From NCBI GenBank assembly GCA_944323205.1, contig CALURO010000004.1, forward strand, positions 124,001 through 188,000: a stretch of 64,000 bases of DNA, written 5' to 3'. This DNA comes from an uncultured Mucispirillum sp. (GTDB taxonomy: Bacteria; Chrysiogenota; Deferribacteres; Deferribacterales; Mucispirillaceae). How positions within the stretch are numbered: position 1 is the stretch's first letter; the number at the start of each line of letters is the position of its first letter. Below, in pieces: positions 31,076 through 40,762 of the stretch. Made by a program: the position numbers and the translations under genes. A model generated the notes under the pieces. The model was not told the DNA's origin and did not search any database. It worked only from the letters and a program-made list of their open reading frames with translations.

Positions 31076-32439
31076 TGGCTAAATCAACAGATTATATTAT
31101 TATAGGTGCAGGCCCTGCGGGAGTCTGTGCCGCTAATATCCTTTCTAAAAGTGGTAAAAAAATTGTAATAGTTGGCAAAGTTTTAGGGGGTTCATACTGC
31201 TCTACTAACAGTATTGTTTCAGAATCACTTGTTGGACTTTCTAAAATGTTTGAAAAATTTAGAATTATAAAAGATTCTTTTATAGAAGATAATGTTGCTA
31301 ATGTTGCTCTTGATTTTAAACGAGTAAAAAAAATTGTAGACAGCAACTTAAATAAGGCAAAAAAGCAGTTTTTAGAAGTTATAGAAGACTCTCAGGTAGA
31401 ATATTTAGAAGGTACAGCATGTTTTACTGATATTAATATGATTGATATTACTCTACCTGATAATTCAATAGTTTCATATAAATTTAAAAAATGCTTAATT
31501 GCAACTGGTGCTGTAATTCCTAAATCAAACCTTTATCCAAGTAAGAAAAATTTAGATATTTCTACATTTATTAATATGGATAGTATTCCTGATAGTGTAG
31601 CCATTATTGGTGGTGGTGCATTAGGAGTAGAAGTTGCATCTTTTTTTAGTCGTTTTGGCTCAAAAGTAACACTTGTAGAAAAAAGTGACAGACTTCTTCC
31701 TATAGTAGATGCTCAAATTTCAAAAAAATTAGAAGATACCTTAAAAAAACGGGGTATTAATGTAGTTACATCTCACAATATTACAAAAATAGAGCGTGTT
31801 GGTCAAAAATATATAGCTTTATCAGAAGCTGGTCCTGTAGAAAGTGAAGAAGTTTTTATATGTACAGGCAGAATACCTGCAGTTCATGAATTAAAACTTG
31901 AAAATGCTTGTGTAAATATAGACGAAAATGGGTTTATAGTATATAGTAATAATCTACAGACAGATAATAAAAATATATATATTGCAGGTGATGTTTCACA
32001 TATTATGATGAATATCAGCTGGGCATATTATTCTGCAACAGTAGCAGCAAGGAATATGCTTGGAGAAAATATTGAATATACACCTGAAATACTGCCAGTA
32101 TATATAGATACTGATCCAGAAATAGCTTTAATCGGTCTTTCCGAAGAAACAGCAAAAGCACGGGGGCTTGATTATGGTGTATTTAAGTATGTTTTTGGTG
32201 ATATATATGGCATACAAAATAATGCTGGTGGTCAGCAGACAGTGATTAAAACGATTTATGATAAAAGCAGTAAAATATTTTTAGGCATACAGGCTATGGG
32301 ACGCGGTGTAAATGGTTTAATTGCTACTTTTGCTATTATAATTAAACTTAAAATAACAATAGAGCAGATTCCTGATTTTATATATATTAACCCTGTATTT
32401 AATGAATTTTTTAAAGAGGTATCAGAAAAACTGTTATGA
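31075..32439 (+). CDS. Pyridine nucleotide-disulfide oxidoreductase family protein lacking the redox disulfide
   Basis: 454 residues from ATG 31075. FAD site IIIGAGPAGVCAANIL, NAD(P) site AIIGGGALGVEVASFF and the second FAD motif IYIAGDVSH are intact, and the C-terminal dimerisation domain is present. The redox motif, normally GGTCLNVGCIPSK in lipoamide dehydrogenase, reads GGSYCSTNSIVSE: the two Cys positions are Tyr41 and Ser46, with a lone Cys42. The catalytic His-Pro is Asn439-Pro440, while Glu444 remains. It is therefore not a dithiol reductase. A transhydrogenase- or NAD(P)H oxidase-like flavoprotein is possible; soluble transhydrogenase also lacks CxxxxC. The operon position after metK-ahcY gives no direct clue. 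Confidence 0.85.
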
Positions 32440-33149
32440 AAAAAATAGGTGGAATACTAAGATTTCTTAAAGCAGTAATATTTGTATTAAGTTATGCAGT
32501 AGCAGCGTATGTTGTAAATATATTTGGCAGTGGTGAAAAATTTTTAAAATCAAGAACAGGCACTGGTGCAAAAAAACTTATGGATATAACAGGTGCAAAA
32601 ATAACTGTTTCTGGTACAGAAAATATTGATACAAAAAAACATTATATATTTGTTGGAAACCATAGAAGTTATACTGATATTTTAGTTATTTTTGTTGCAG
32701 GTGGTATAATAGGCTGCCACTTTACATTTATGGCAAAAAAAGAACTTTCCCGCATACCTTTTCTTGGTAAATCAATGGAATTTTTACATGTAATAGCAGT
32801 AGAGAGGGGCTCTACATCAAAAGCGATGAAAAGCCTTTTAGAAGCAATAGAAGTTATTAAAACAGGCAGAAATGTTATAATATTTCCTGAAGGAACAAGA
32901 AGTAATGATGGACATACATTAAGCCCTTTTAAAAAAGGTGCATTTACTATTGCTAAAAGGGCAGAAGTTGATGTTATACCTTTTGTTATTGAAGGGACAG
33001 AGAAATATATGCCTAAAAAAGGATTTGGTATGTATAAAGCTGATGTATCAATAAAATTTTATCCACCAATTTCTACACATGATAAAACAGACACAGAAAT
33101 TATGAATGAAGCTGAAAGTGTAATCAAAGAAGCTCTATGTCAGAAATAA
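32436..33149 (+). CDS. plsC: 1-acyl-sn-glycerol-3-phosphate acyltransferase
   Basis: 237 residues with an N-terminal membrane segment (VIFVLSYAVAAYVVNIF). The acyltransferase motifs are NHRSYTD (H-x4-D, near residue 76) and FPEGTRS (near 150). It makes phosphatidic acid from lysophosphatidic acid at the inner membrane. It overlaps the preceding gene by four bases and folK by thirteen. Confidence 0.92.
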   Translation: MKKIGGILRFLKAVIFVLSYAVAAYVVNIFGSGEKFLKSRTGTGAKKLMDITGAKITVSGTENIDTKKHYIFVGNHRSYTDILVIFVAGGIIGCHFTFMAKKELSRIPFLGKSMEFLHVIAVERGSTSKAMKSLLEAIEVIKTGRNVIIFPEGTRSNDGHTLSPFKKGAFTIAKRAEVDVIPFVIEGTEKYMPKKGFGMYKADVSIKFYPPISTHDKTDTEIMNEAESVIKEALCQK

Positions 33150-33634
33150 TTTTTGGTTTAGGTTCAAATCTTAATAACCCTGTTATGCAGCTGCAGACTG
33201 CTGTTGATAATTTATGCAAATATTTTGTATTAAAAAAGGTATCTAGTATATATAAATCCCAGTCTCTTTTAAAGGATAATCAGGACGATTATTATAATAT
33301 TGCCGTTCTTGCAGAAACAGATAAATTGCCATATGAAATTTTATCCATTACTCAAAATATAGAAAAAGATATGGGGCGTATCAAGTTAAAAAAATGGGGA
33401 GAAAGAGTTATAGATATAGATATTATAGACTATAATAGAGAAATAATTAAACATGACAATTTAGAAATACCACATAATCAAATGATTTATAGAAGTTTTG
33501 TATTAAAACCATTACAAGATATAAATCCAGACTATATTCACCCAGTATTAAAAATATCAGTTCAAGATATGATTAATAACTTAGAAGATGACTATAATAT
33601 AACAATCTGCCGGAATAAGTCCATTTTTATATAA
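33137..33634 (+). CDS. folK: 2-amino-4-hydroxy-6-hydroxymethyldihydropteridine pyrophosphokinase
   Basis: 165 residues. HPPK begins MSEIIFGLGSNLNNP and carries the family signature WGERVIDIDIIDYN and the later EIPHNQMIYRSFVLKPL. It pyrophosphorylates the pterin precursor used by dihydropteroate synthase, whose gene folP is in this window at 45754. The start lies inside plsC. Confidence 0.94.
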   Translation: MSEIIFGLGSNLNNPVMQLQTAVDNLCKYFVLKKVSSIYKSQSLLKDNQDDYYNIAVLAETDKLPYEILSITQNIEKDMGRIKLKKWGERVIDIDIIDYNREIIKHDNLEIPHNQMIYRSFVLKPLQDINPDYIHPVLKISVQDMINNLEDDYNITICRNKSIFI

Positions 33635-33661
33635 AAAATACATTCAAATATAAGATTTTTA

Positions 33662-33690
33662 TTGATAGAAAAATAATATTGTTTTATATA
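33662..33690 (+). promoter_or_regulatory. Predicted sigma-70 promoter of hisS-aspS
   Basis: TTGATA (33662-33667), a 17-base spacer, then TATATA (33685-33690) in the gap after folK, about 40 bases before the hisS start. Confidence 0.5.
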
Positions 33691-33730
33691 TATTTTTTAG
33701 TGTTTGATTTTATATTTAAGGATAAATACA

Positions 33731-34984
33731 TTGTTACAGAAAGTTAAAGGTTTTAGAGATATTTTTGGTGAAGATATTGCATACTGGCATAAAGTAGAAG
33801 CAAAATTGCAGAAATTTTTTAAAAGCTGTGGGTTTAGTGAGTTTCGCCTTCCTGTTTTAGAAAAAACAGCGGTTTTTAAAAGAGGGATAGGGGAAACAAC
33901 AGATATTGTTGAAAAAGAAATGTTTACTTTTATTGACAGTGAAGAACAGGTAAGCCTTAGACCAGAAGGTACAGCAGCTTTAATGCGTGCCTATATTGAA
34001 AATAATCTTCATAATCCGCCGGGTATTAAAAAATATTATTACTTAGGTAATATGTTTCGCAGGGAGCGTCCGCAGAAGGGTAGATTTCGTCAGTTTACAC
34101 AAATTGGTGTAGAAGTACTTGAATGTGATGCACCGCTTTTAGATGCTGAAATTATAGGAATGTTATATAAAACTTCAGAAATTTTAGGGTTTAATCAGTA
34201 TGTTACTATGGAAATAAACTCTATTGGCTGCTCTGAATGCAGACCAAAATATAAAGAAGATTTAACTAAATATTTTGATAAAGAAAAAAACAAACTTTGT
34301 GACGACTGTAAAAGGCGTCTTGAAACAAATCCATTAAGGATATTAGACTGTAAAATAGAAAGCTGTAAAAATATAGCAAAAGATGCACCAAGTATTTTAA
34401 ATTATTTATGTGATACATGCAGCAGTCATTTTGAAAGTGTAAAAGAATATCTTTTTATGATGAATATTCCTTTTAAAATAAATGAAAGAATGGTGCGCGG
34501 TCTTGATTACTACATAAGAACAGCTTTTGAGCTTGTTACAGATAGACTTGGAGCAGCAAGTGCAGTTGGAGCAGGCGGCAGATATGACGGGCTTATAAAA
34601 AGTCTTGGTGGTAAAGATACTTCAGGCATAGGGTTTGCAATAGGTCTTGACAGAGTTGTTGAGCTTTTAAAAGAAGTAAACCCTGTAGACTACCATTATA
34701 CAGATGTGTTTATACTGGTATTTGATAAAGAAAACCTTTCATATACTTTTAATCTGGTGGAAAAACTGCGCAGTGCTGGGTTTGTTGCAGAATATGATTA
34801 TAATATTGCTTCAATGAGAAGTCAGATGAAAAAAGCAGATAAATCAAAAGCCAGATATGCTGTTATATTAGGCAGTAATGAGGTTAAAGAAAATAAAGCA
34901 TCTGTTAAAGATTTAGTCAGCGGTGAGCAGTTTTTAATAGAGCTTGAAAATGTATTTGAATATTTAAAAAATAAATTAATATAA
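33731..34984 (+). CDS. hisS: Histidyl-tRNA synthetase
   Basis: 417 residues from TTG at 33731, which follows AAGGA by eight bases; an upstream in-frame TTG at 33704 lacks a ribosome site. It begins LLQKVKGFRDIFGED. Class II motifs: SLRPEGTAALMRA (near 81), FRRERPQKGRFRQF (motif 2) and the histidine motif RGLDYYIRTAFEL, then GAGGRYDGL and GFAIGLDRV (motif 3). A C-terminal anticodon-binding domain closes it. It is followed closely by aspS, a common pair. Confidence 0.96.
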   Translation: MLQKVKGFRDIFGEDIAYWHKVEAKLQKFFKSCGFSEFRLPVLEKTAVFKRGIGETTDIVEKEMFTFIDSEEQVSLRPEGTAALMRAYIENNLHNPPGIKKYYYLGNMFRRERPQKGRFRQFTQIGVEVLECDAPLLDAEIIGMLYKTSEILGFNQYVTMEINSIGCSECRPKYKEDLTKYFDKEKNKLCDDCKRRLETNPLRILDCKIESCKNIAKDAPSILNYLCDTCSSHFESVKEYLFMMNIPFKINERMVRGLDYYIRTAFELVTDRLGAASAVGAGGRYDGLIKSLGGKDTSGIGFAIGLDRVVELLKEVNPVDYHYTDVFILVFDKENLSYTFNLVEKLRSAGFVAEYDYNIASMRSQMKKADKSKARYAVILGSNEVKENKASVKDLVSGEQFLIELENVFEYLKNKLI

Positions 34985-35003
34985 ATATAAGTTGGAGAAT
35001 ATT

Positions 35004-36800
35004 ATGTTAACAAATATGGCAGATTGGAGAAGGACACATAGTTGTGGTGTTCTAACTGATAAAAATATCGGTGAAGAAGTTTTATTAATGGGCTGGGTTC
35101 AACGCAGACGCGACCATGGTGGTGTTATATTTATTGATTTAAGAGACAGGGAAGGGATTACTCAAATTGTATTAAATGAATCAGCCCCAGTTGCAAGAGA
35201 AACTGGTGAAGCAGTTAGAAATGAATATGTTATTGCTGTAAAAGGTAAGGTTGTTTCCCGTCCTGATGGTATGATAAACCCTAATATTAAAACTGGTATG
35301 ATAGATGTTATTGTAAGTGAAATTAAAATATTAAATAATGCTTTAACTCCGCCATTTATGATAGATGAACATACAGATGCTGCAGAAGATGTGCGTTTAA
35401 AATACAGATATCTTGATTTAAGACGCCCACAGCTTCAAAAAAATATTATGATGCGTAATAATATTACTAAATCTATTAGAGAATATATGTGGACTAATGG
35501 ATTTATTGATATAGAAACACCGTTTTTAGGTAAAAGCACACCAGAAGGAGCAAGAGATTATCTTGTTCCAAGCCGTGTAAATGCTGGTAAATTTTATGCT
35601 CTTCCACAGTCTCCACAGCAGTTTAAACAGTTATTGATGGTTGGAGGCTTTGAGCGTTATTTCCAAATAGTAAAATGTTTTAGAGATGAGGATTTAAGAG
35701 CAGACAGACAGCCTGAATTTACTCAGCTTGATATTGAAATGTCATTTATTGATAGAAATGATATTATGGATTTAATAGAAGGTTTAATTGTTAAATTATT
35801 TAAAGATATTTTAGATATAGATGTACCAAGACCATTTCCAACAATTATGTATAAAGATGCTATGGAGCTTTACGGTCATGATGCACCAGATACGCGTTTT
35901 GGTCTGCATTTAAAAACAATTAATAACATGGTAGAAAACTGCTCTTTTAAAGTATTTTCTGATACTGTAAAAAATGGTGGTATAGTAAAAGCTGTCAATG
36001 CAAAAGGGGCAGGAAAAGCATTTTCAAGAAAAATACTTGATGAACTTGGTGAATATGTATTAAGTCTTGGTGCGAAAGGTTTAGCATATATTAAAATTAA
36101 TGAAGATGGTATTCAATCGCCACTTGTTAAAAATTTAGGTGAAGAATTAACTTATGAAATTATAAAAGTAATGGAAGGTCAGCCTGGAGATATTATATTC
36201 TTTGGAGCAGGTGATGAAAGTCTTGTTAACCTTACAATGTCTAAACTTCGTCTGAAACTTGGAAGCCTTTTAGGTTTAATTAATCCAAAACAGTATAATC
36301 TTGTATGGGTATTAGAGTTTCCATTATTAGAATGGTCGCCAGAAGATAAACGCTATGTAGCAGTTCATCATCCATTTACTGCTCCAATGGATGAAGATAT
36401 AGAATATCTTGACAGCAATCCGAAGGCTGTTAGAGCAAAAGCATATGACCTTGTATTAAACGGCTCAGAAATAGGTGGTGGAAGTATTAGGATACATAGA
36501 AGTGATATTCAGCAGAAAATGTTTGAGCGTTTAGGCTTAGGTGAAGAAGAAATTAAGGAAAAATTTGGCTACTTTGTAGATGCTTTAAAATATGGTACAC
36601 CACCACATGGGGGTATAGCTTTTGGTGTGGATAGGATTGCGTCAATTTTTGCAGGTGCTGAATCTATTAGAGATGTTATAGCATTTCCAAAAACACAGAA
36701 AGCAACTGATTTAATGAGTGGAGCTCCAGATTATGTTGAGCCAAAACAGCTTAAAGAATTATACATAAGAAGCGATGTACCAGTAAATAAAACTATTTAG
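35004..36800 (+). CDS. aspS: Aspartyl-tRNA synthetase
   Basis: 598 residues from ATG 35004, preceded by TTGGAGAATATT. Layout: N-terminal OB-fold anticodon domain (RRDHGGVIFIDLRDREG), a class II catalytic core (FLGKSTPEGARDYLVPSR, then PQFKQLLMVGGFERYFQI, FRDEDLRADRQPEF) with the bacterial GAD insertion, and motif 3 GIAFGVDRIAS. Whether it is discriminating or also serves tRNA-Asn cannot be judged here. Co-transcribed with hisS, nineteen bases apart. Confidence 0.96.
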   Translation: MLTNMADWRRTHSCGVLTDKNIGEEVLLMGWVQRRRDHGGVIFIDLRDREGITQIVLNESAPVARETGEAVRNEYVIAVKGKVVSRPDGMINPNIKTGMIDVIVSEIKILNNALTPPFMIDEHTDAAEDVRLKYRYLDLRRPQLQKNIMMRNNITKSIREYMWTNGFIDIETPFLGKSTPEGARDYLVPSRVNAGKFYALPQSPQQFKQLLMVGGFERYFQIVKCFRDEDLRADRQPEFTQLDIEMSFIDRNDIMDLIEGLIVKLFKDILDIDVPRPFPTIMYKDAMELYGHDAPDTRFGLHLKTINNMVENCSFKVFSDTVKNGGIVKAVNAKGAGKAFSRKILDELGEYVLSLGAKGLAYIKINEDGIQSPLVKNLGEELTYEIIKVMEGQPGDIIFFGAGDESLVNLTMSKLRLKLGSLLGLINPKQYNLVWVLEFPLLEWSPEDKRYVAVHHPFTAPMDEDIEYLDSNPKAVRAKAYDLVLNGSEIGGGSIRIHRSDIQQKMFERLGLGEEEIKEKFGYFVDALKYGTPPHGGIAFGVDRIASIFAGAESIRDVIAFPKTQKATDLMSGAPDYVEPKQLKELYIRSDVPVNKTI

Positions 36801-36812
36801 TTGCGATATTGC

Positions 36813-36841
36813 TTGACAAAAGTAAAAAAATAACTCATTAT
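36813..36841 (+). promoter_or_regulatory. Predicted sigma-70 promoter of the LysM lipoprotein gene
   Basis: TTGACA (36813-36818), a 17-base spacer, then CATTAT (36836-36841), about 30 bases before the GTG at 36872. The -35 is perfect, the -10 four of six. Confidence 0.6.
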
Positions 36842-36871
36842 AGTATATATAAAATCACAAGGAGGTTCGTT

Positions 36872-37648
36872 GTGAGAAAGAGTATAGTTTTTATTAGTGC
36901 AGTAACTTTATTATTAGCATCTTGTGGAGGTAAAGCTACTACTGACAGCATGACTCCAGAGGAAATTGTTAGACAGACATTAGGCAGTCCAAACAAGGCT
37001 TGTGTTGATAAGTATTTGCCAAAAACTAAAGCAAAAATGGCAGAAGCTGATACATTAAAAGCATCTGGCAATGAAGAAGGCAGCAAAAAAGCAGAAAGTG
37101 AAGCTGTTGAGATTTTTAAAACTGAAGAAAGTTCTTATAACCAGCAGGTTGATTCTGTAAATGCTCAAAATTCTAGATATGATGAAACCGTTGCTAGAAA
37201 GAACAATATATCATCTCACCCAGGTGCTGCTAATTCTAGCAAATGGAAACAAATACAAGACAAAGTTGATAAACATTTGGCTAATGCTAAAGTAGCTATA
37301 AATGACTGTGATGCTGCAAAAGCTAAGTCAGAGCTTGATGCTGCTAATGTTCTTCTTGCTGAAATGGAACAGCTTTTAGGTATTGGTGGAAGTAAATCTT
37401 CTGCGAATAACTCTGTTTACATAGTTAAAAAAGGTGATAATCTTTGGTATATTGCGGGCAAACAGTATTCTAACCCATTTATGTGGCCTATAATTTACTG
37501 GACAAATCAGCAGCAGATTAAAGATCCGGATTTAATATTCCCTAAACAAGAGTTTACAATAGTGCATGATTCTACTGCTGATGAGAAAGCAAAAGCAGAA
37601 AGACTTGCTAAAACAAGAGGTCCTTGGTCCTTATACGATAACAAATAG
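36872..37648 (+). CDS. LysM-domain lipoprotein
   Basis: 258 residues from GTG 36872, which follows a strong AAGGAGGT site; an upstream TTG would add 21 residues before the signal sequence. The signal peptide KSIVFISAVTLLLASC ends at a lipobox (LASC). The middle is an Ala/Glu/Lys-rich helical region. The C-terminal LysM domain (about 195-245) reads YIVKKGDNLWYIAGKQYSN and then PDLIFPKQEFTI. It is probably a peptidoglycan-binding envelope lipoprotein like those near Tol-Pal or division loci, but nothing specific is shown. It has its own promoter and terminator, so it is monocistronic. Confidence 0.85.
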   Translation: MRKSIVFISAVTLLLASCGGKATTDSMTPEEIVRQTLGSPNKACVDKYLPKTKAKMAEADTLKASGNEEGSKKAESEAVEIFKTEESSYNQQVDSVNAQNSRYDETVARKNNISSHPGAANSSKWKQIQDKVDKHLANAKVAINDCDAAKAKSELDAANVLLAEMEQLLGIGGSKSSANNSVYIVKKGDNLWYIAGKQYSNPFMWPIIYWTNQQQIKDPDLIFPKQEFTIVHDSTADEKAKAERLAKTRGPWSLYDNK

Positions 37649-37671
37649 TAATTGTTATAAATAAAATATAT

Positions 37672-37702
37672 AAGCGACTGCTTTTAGTAGTCGCTTTTTT
37701 TT
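37672..37702 (+). terminator. Rho-independent terminator after the LysM gene
   Basis: GCGACT (37674-37679) pairs with AGTCGC (37689-37694), extended by AA/TT, with eight T from 37695. The T-run ends about ten bases before the LOG-family start codon. Confidence 0.9.
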
Positions 37703-37712
37703 GCGAGAAAAT

Positions 37713-38360
37713 ATGCATAGTGATGATGTAATTTATAAAACACCTGAGAATTTTGATATTATTTCTTATATGGATACTGTAGCAGGTGAGCTAAAATCTG
37801 GTATTTCTTTATTTAAAAATAAAGATGAAAAAATTATAGCAGTTTTTGGCTCAGCCCGTGCAGAAAATAGTGATAAAGAATATTTAATGGCAGAAGAAAC
37901 TGGTAGGAAGTTAGTAGAAAATGGTTTTTCAGTAATGACTGGAGGTGGTCCGGGAATAATGGAAGCAGCATTGAAAGGTGCTTTTTTAAATAACGGAAAT
38001 ACATATGGAGTAAATGTAGTGCTTCCTCATGAGCAGGAAAGCAATAAATATGTAAAAAATGGATATGTCTGTAAACATCTTTTTACAAGGAAAGTTCTGC
38101 TTACTAGAAATGTATGCGGTTATATAATTCTGCCTGGTGGTTTTGGCACTCTTGATGAGCTTTTTGAGGTGCTTACATTAATGAATACTAAAATCCAAAA
38201 TCATCTACCTTTTGTACTTTTAGGTGTAGATTTTTGGTCTGGGCTTTTAGAGTGGATAAAAACCCAGCTTTTATCAAAACACTATATTACAGAAGATGAG
38301 ATAAATTGTATATCATTAACTGACAGTATAGATGAAGCAATAAAAATTATAAAAGGCTAG
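37713..38360 (+). CDS. LOG-family (TIGR00730-like) protein, possible nucleoside monophosphate phosphoribohydrolase
   Basis: 215 residues from ATG 37713; no good ribosome site precedes it, and an upstream TTG at 37701 is in the terminator T-run. The Rossmann-like LOG fold shows IAVFGSARAE, SVMTGGGPGIMEAAL and the family motif LPGGFGTLDELFEVLT. Characterised relatives cleave cytokinin-type or other nucleotide monophosphates; the substrate here is unknown. It converges on mobB, sharing the four bases CTAG as stop on both strands. Confidence 0.85.
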   Translation: MHSDDVIYKTPENFDIISYMDTVAGELKSGISLFKNKDEKIIAVFGSARAENSDKEYLMAEETGRKLVENGFSVMTGGGPGIMEAALKGAFLNNGNTYGVNVVLPHEQESNKYVKNGYVCKHLFTRKVLLTRNVCGYIILPGGFGTLDELFEVLTLMNTKIQNHLPFVLLGVDFWSGLLEWIKTQLLSKHYITEDEINCISLTDSIDEAIKIIKG

Positions 38361-38860
38361 TTTATATTTTTCATATAATTGATAAGAAAATTGCCTATTT
38401 TCTCATAATCATTTATATGAAAAATGTTTTTTACATTTTTAAATTCTTCAAAGTTATCAGTTGCTACAGCCACAATATTTTTTTCTATATTATACAAGTT
38501 TGGTTTATTAATTTCTTTTCTGTATACTAATATTTTTGGTATATTTTCATCTTTAAAGCCTTCACCAATAATAATATCCATTCCTTGAGGTATTTTTTCC
38601 ATTAATTCATTAAATGTAAGTCTGTGGCTGCTGTCAGCAATAACAGCATATTTACTGCCTGAAGAAATAGCAATACAATCTGCACCAGCTTTTTTCATAC
38701 GGTAAGTATCCTTTCCTTCTTTATCCATTTCAAAATCGTGGCCGTCATGTTTTAATGCAGCTATTTTATATCCTTTTTCTTTTAAATAAGTTATTACTTT
38801 AAGTAATAATGTTGTTTTTCCGCTACCGGAATATCCTGCAAATGTAATGTAAGGTGTCAT
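38357..38860 (-). CDS. mobB: Molybdopterin-guanine dinucleotide biosynthesis protein MobB
   Basis: 167 residues with the P-loop GYSGSGKTTLLLK at the N-terminus and KHDGHDFEMDKEGKDTYR, the MobB signature. It assists MobA in forming bis-MGD cofactor, which the DMSO-reductase-family enzyme encoded at 11690-14353 needs. It stands alone on the minus strand between the LOG gene and dinG. Confidence 0.92.
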   Translation of the reverse strand: MTPYITFAGYSGSGKTTLLLKVITYLKEKGYKIAALKHDGHDFEMDKEGKDTYRMKKAGADCIAISSGSKYAVIADSSHRLTFNELMEKIPQGMDIIIGEGFKDENIPKILVYRKEINKPNLYNIEKNIVAVATDNFEEFKNVKNIFHINDYEKIGNFLINYMKNIN

Positions 38861-38953
38861 ATAATGTCCTATTAATTTATTATATTTGTATAATCGTTAT
38901 ATACATATTTAAATTATTATATTATAACATTAAAAGAAAATAAAGGGGACATT

Positions 38954-40762
38954 ATGTCAGTATCGCAGTTTTTTTTGGAAGATAAATATTTAAAGTCTAT
39001 AATATCAGGATATATTCACCGTTCTACTCAGGTAGAGATGGCAGAAATAATTGAAAATGCTTTATCAACTTATACAAATACATGTATAGAAGCACCCACT
39101 GGTTCTGGTAAAACAATGGCTTACTTAATACCAGCTCTTTCAGGCAGCAACAGAATTATAATTTCTACAAAAACTAAGCAGCTTATGAATCAGTTATTGT
39201 ATAAAGATATACCTGTTGTGCAGAAAATTGTTGGCAGAAATAAAAGCATACGCTCTTTAAAGGGAAGAAAAAATTATTTTTGTCCATACAGATATTTTAG
39301 ATTTATTAATTCAAAAGCTGCATTTTATATAGACGCTGTTTCATGGTTTGAAGAAAATAGCAAATATGGTATTATAATAGAAGCACCGTGGGGCAGGCTT
39401 GATAATGATGTATGTTCCTTAATGACTGCTGACAGATACCAGTGTATAGGTAGTAAATGTCCATATTATGATGACTGTGCATTTTATATGCAGAAAAGAG
39501 AAGCAAATGCTGCAGATATTATTGTTACAAACCATTTTCTGCTGCTTTCAGATATTGCTATGAAAAGCAAAGATTCTTTTGGTTCTATTTTTGAATATAG
39601 AGATAATATTATATTTGACGAAGCACATTCTGTACCTGATATTTTTTCTCAATATGCAGGTATAGAGTTTGCACTATCATCATTAATGATATTAGTATAT
39701 GAAAATAAAGATATTATAACTATTAATAATGTAGATAAAATATATAGAGAATACTTAAAGATAATAGATAAAATAAAAGAACCAAAAGAGCTTTTTGAGC
39801 CATTAAGGAAGGATTTTGATGATTTTATTAAGCTGATTTCTGATATAATTTTATCACTTGATAAAGAAGAAATAAAAGAAGAGTATGGTGCATATCTGCA
39901 GTTATATAAAGAATTTAATGGTGATAAGAAAGGTATAAGGATAATTGAAAAAACAGTGCAGAAAAATAATACAGTATTAATATTAAAATTTATACCTTTT
40001 GAAGCTGGAGCAGATTTTATATCAGGCTTAAAAGAAGCAGCATTATCTAGTATATTTGTTAGTGCTACATTAAGTTCTGGAGGTAATTTTGAATATTTTT
40101 TAAAAGAAACTGGATTAGATGGCAGCTGCCAGACTTATATACTTAAAAATGTATTTGATTTTCATAATCAGGGAAGGCTTTTTGTGCCTAGTATATCTTC
40201 TTTAAAAGAAAAAGATATAATATATAAAGAACTTATTTCTAATATGCCGGGTTCTGCATTAATTATATGTAATAGTTTAGATAGAATGCAGTATATTGAG
40301 CAATTTTTAAGAAAGTTAAAAATTAATAAAAAAATATACACACAGTCAGATGTGAATATTGGAGAGCTTGATTTTTGTAGTAAAGATATGGTATTAATAG
40401 GCAGTGCAACATTAAGGGAAGGGATAGATATTTCAGGGGGAGGTTTTAAGGCTGTTATTTTAGACCAGCTTCCATTTGAATATCACAAAGATATAGTTCT
40501 TCAAAGTAAAGCTGAACAAATTTCTGAAAATAGTGCAAAGTCTTTTATTGATTTTTTCCTGCCTCGTGCTGTATTATATTTCAAGCAGGCAGTAGGCAGG
40601 CTTATCCGTCATGAAGATGATTATGGCTTGTGGGTAGTGCTTGATGATAGAATTTTAAATAAAAATTATGGAAAGTATTTTTTAGATGTGATAAATAATG
40701 TAGAGATAATAAAAGATATAGAGAAGGCTCTCTATTTTATAAAGGAGGAAAAGCATGGCTAA
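38954..40762 (+). CDS. DinG/XPD-family ATP-dependent DNA helicase
   Basis: 602 residues. Walker A is APTGSGKTMAYL (near 50) and Walker B IIFDEAHSVPD (DEAH box). An iron-sulfur domain between them shows spaced Cys: CPYRYF, then CSLMTADRYQCIGSKCPYYDDC. C-terminal motifs include GSATLREGIDISG and a final QAVGRLIRHEDDYG (motif VI). It unwinds DNA 5' to 3' in characterised relatives. There is no exonuclease domain. The start follows AAAGGGGACATT. It opens the long plus-strand gene string and overlaps pgi by eight bases. Confidence 0.9.
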   Translation: MSVSQFFLEDKYLKSIISGYIHRSTQVEMAEIIENALSTYTNTCIEAPTGSGKTMAYLIPALSGSNRIIISTKTKQLMNQLLYKDIPVVQKIVGRNKSIRSLKGRKNYFCPYRYFRFINSKAAFYIDAVSWFEENSKYGIIIEAPWGRLDNDVCSLMTADRYQCIGSKCPYYDDCAFYMQKREANAADIIVTNHFLLLSDIAMKSKDSFGSIFEYRDNIIFDEAHSVPDIFSQYAGIEFALSSLMILVYENKDIITINNVDKIYREYLKIIDKIKEPKELFEPLRKDFDDFIKLISDIILSLDKEEIKEEYGAYLQLYKEFNGDKKGIRIIEKTVQKNNTVLILKFIPFEAGADFISGLKEAALSSIFVSATLSSGGNFEYFLKETGLDGSCQTYILKNVFDFHNQGRLFVPSISSLKEKDIIYKELISNMPGSALIICNSLDRMQYIEQFLRKLKINKKIYTQSDVNIGELDFCSKDMVLIGSATLREGIDISGGGFKAVILDQLPFEYHKDIVLQSKAEQISENSAKSFIDFFLPRAVLYFKQAVGRLIRHEDDYGLWVVLDDRILNKNYGKYFLDVINNVEIIKDIEKALYFIKEEKHG

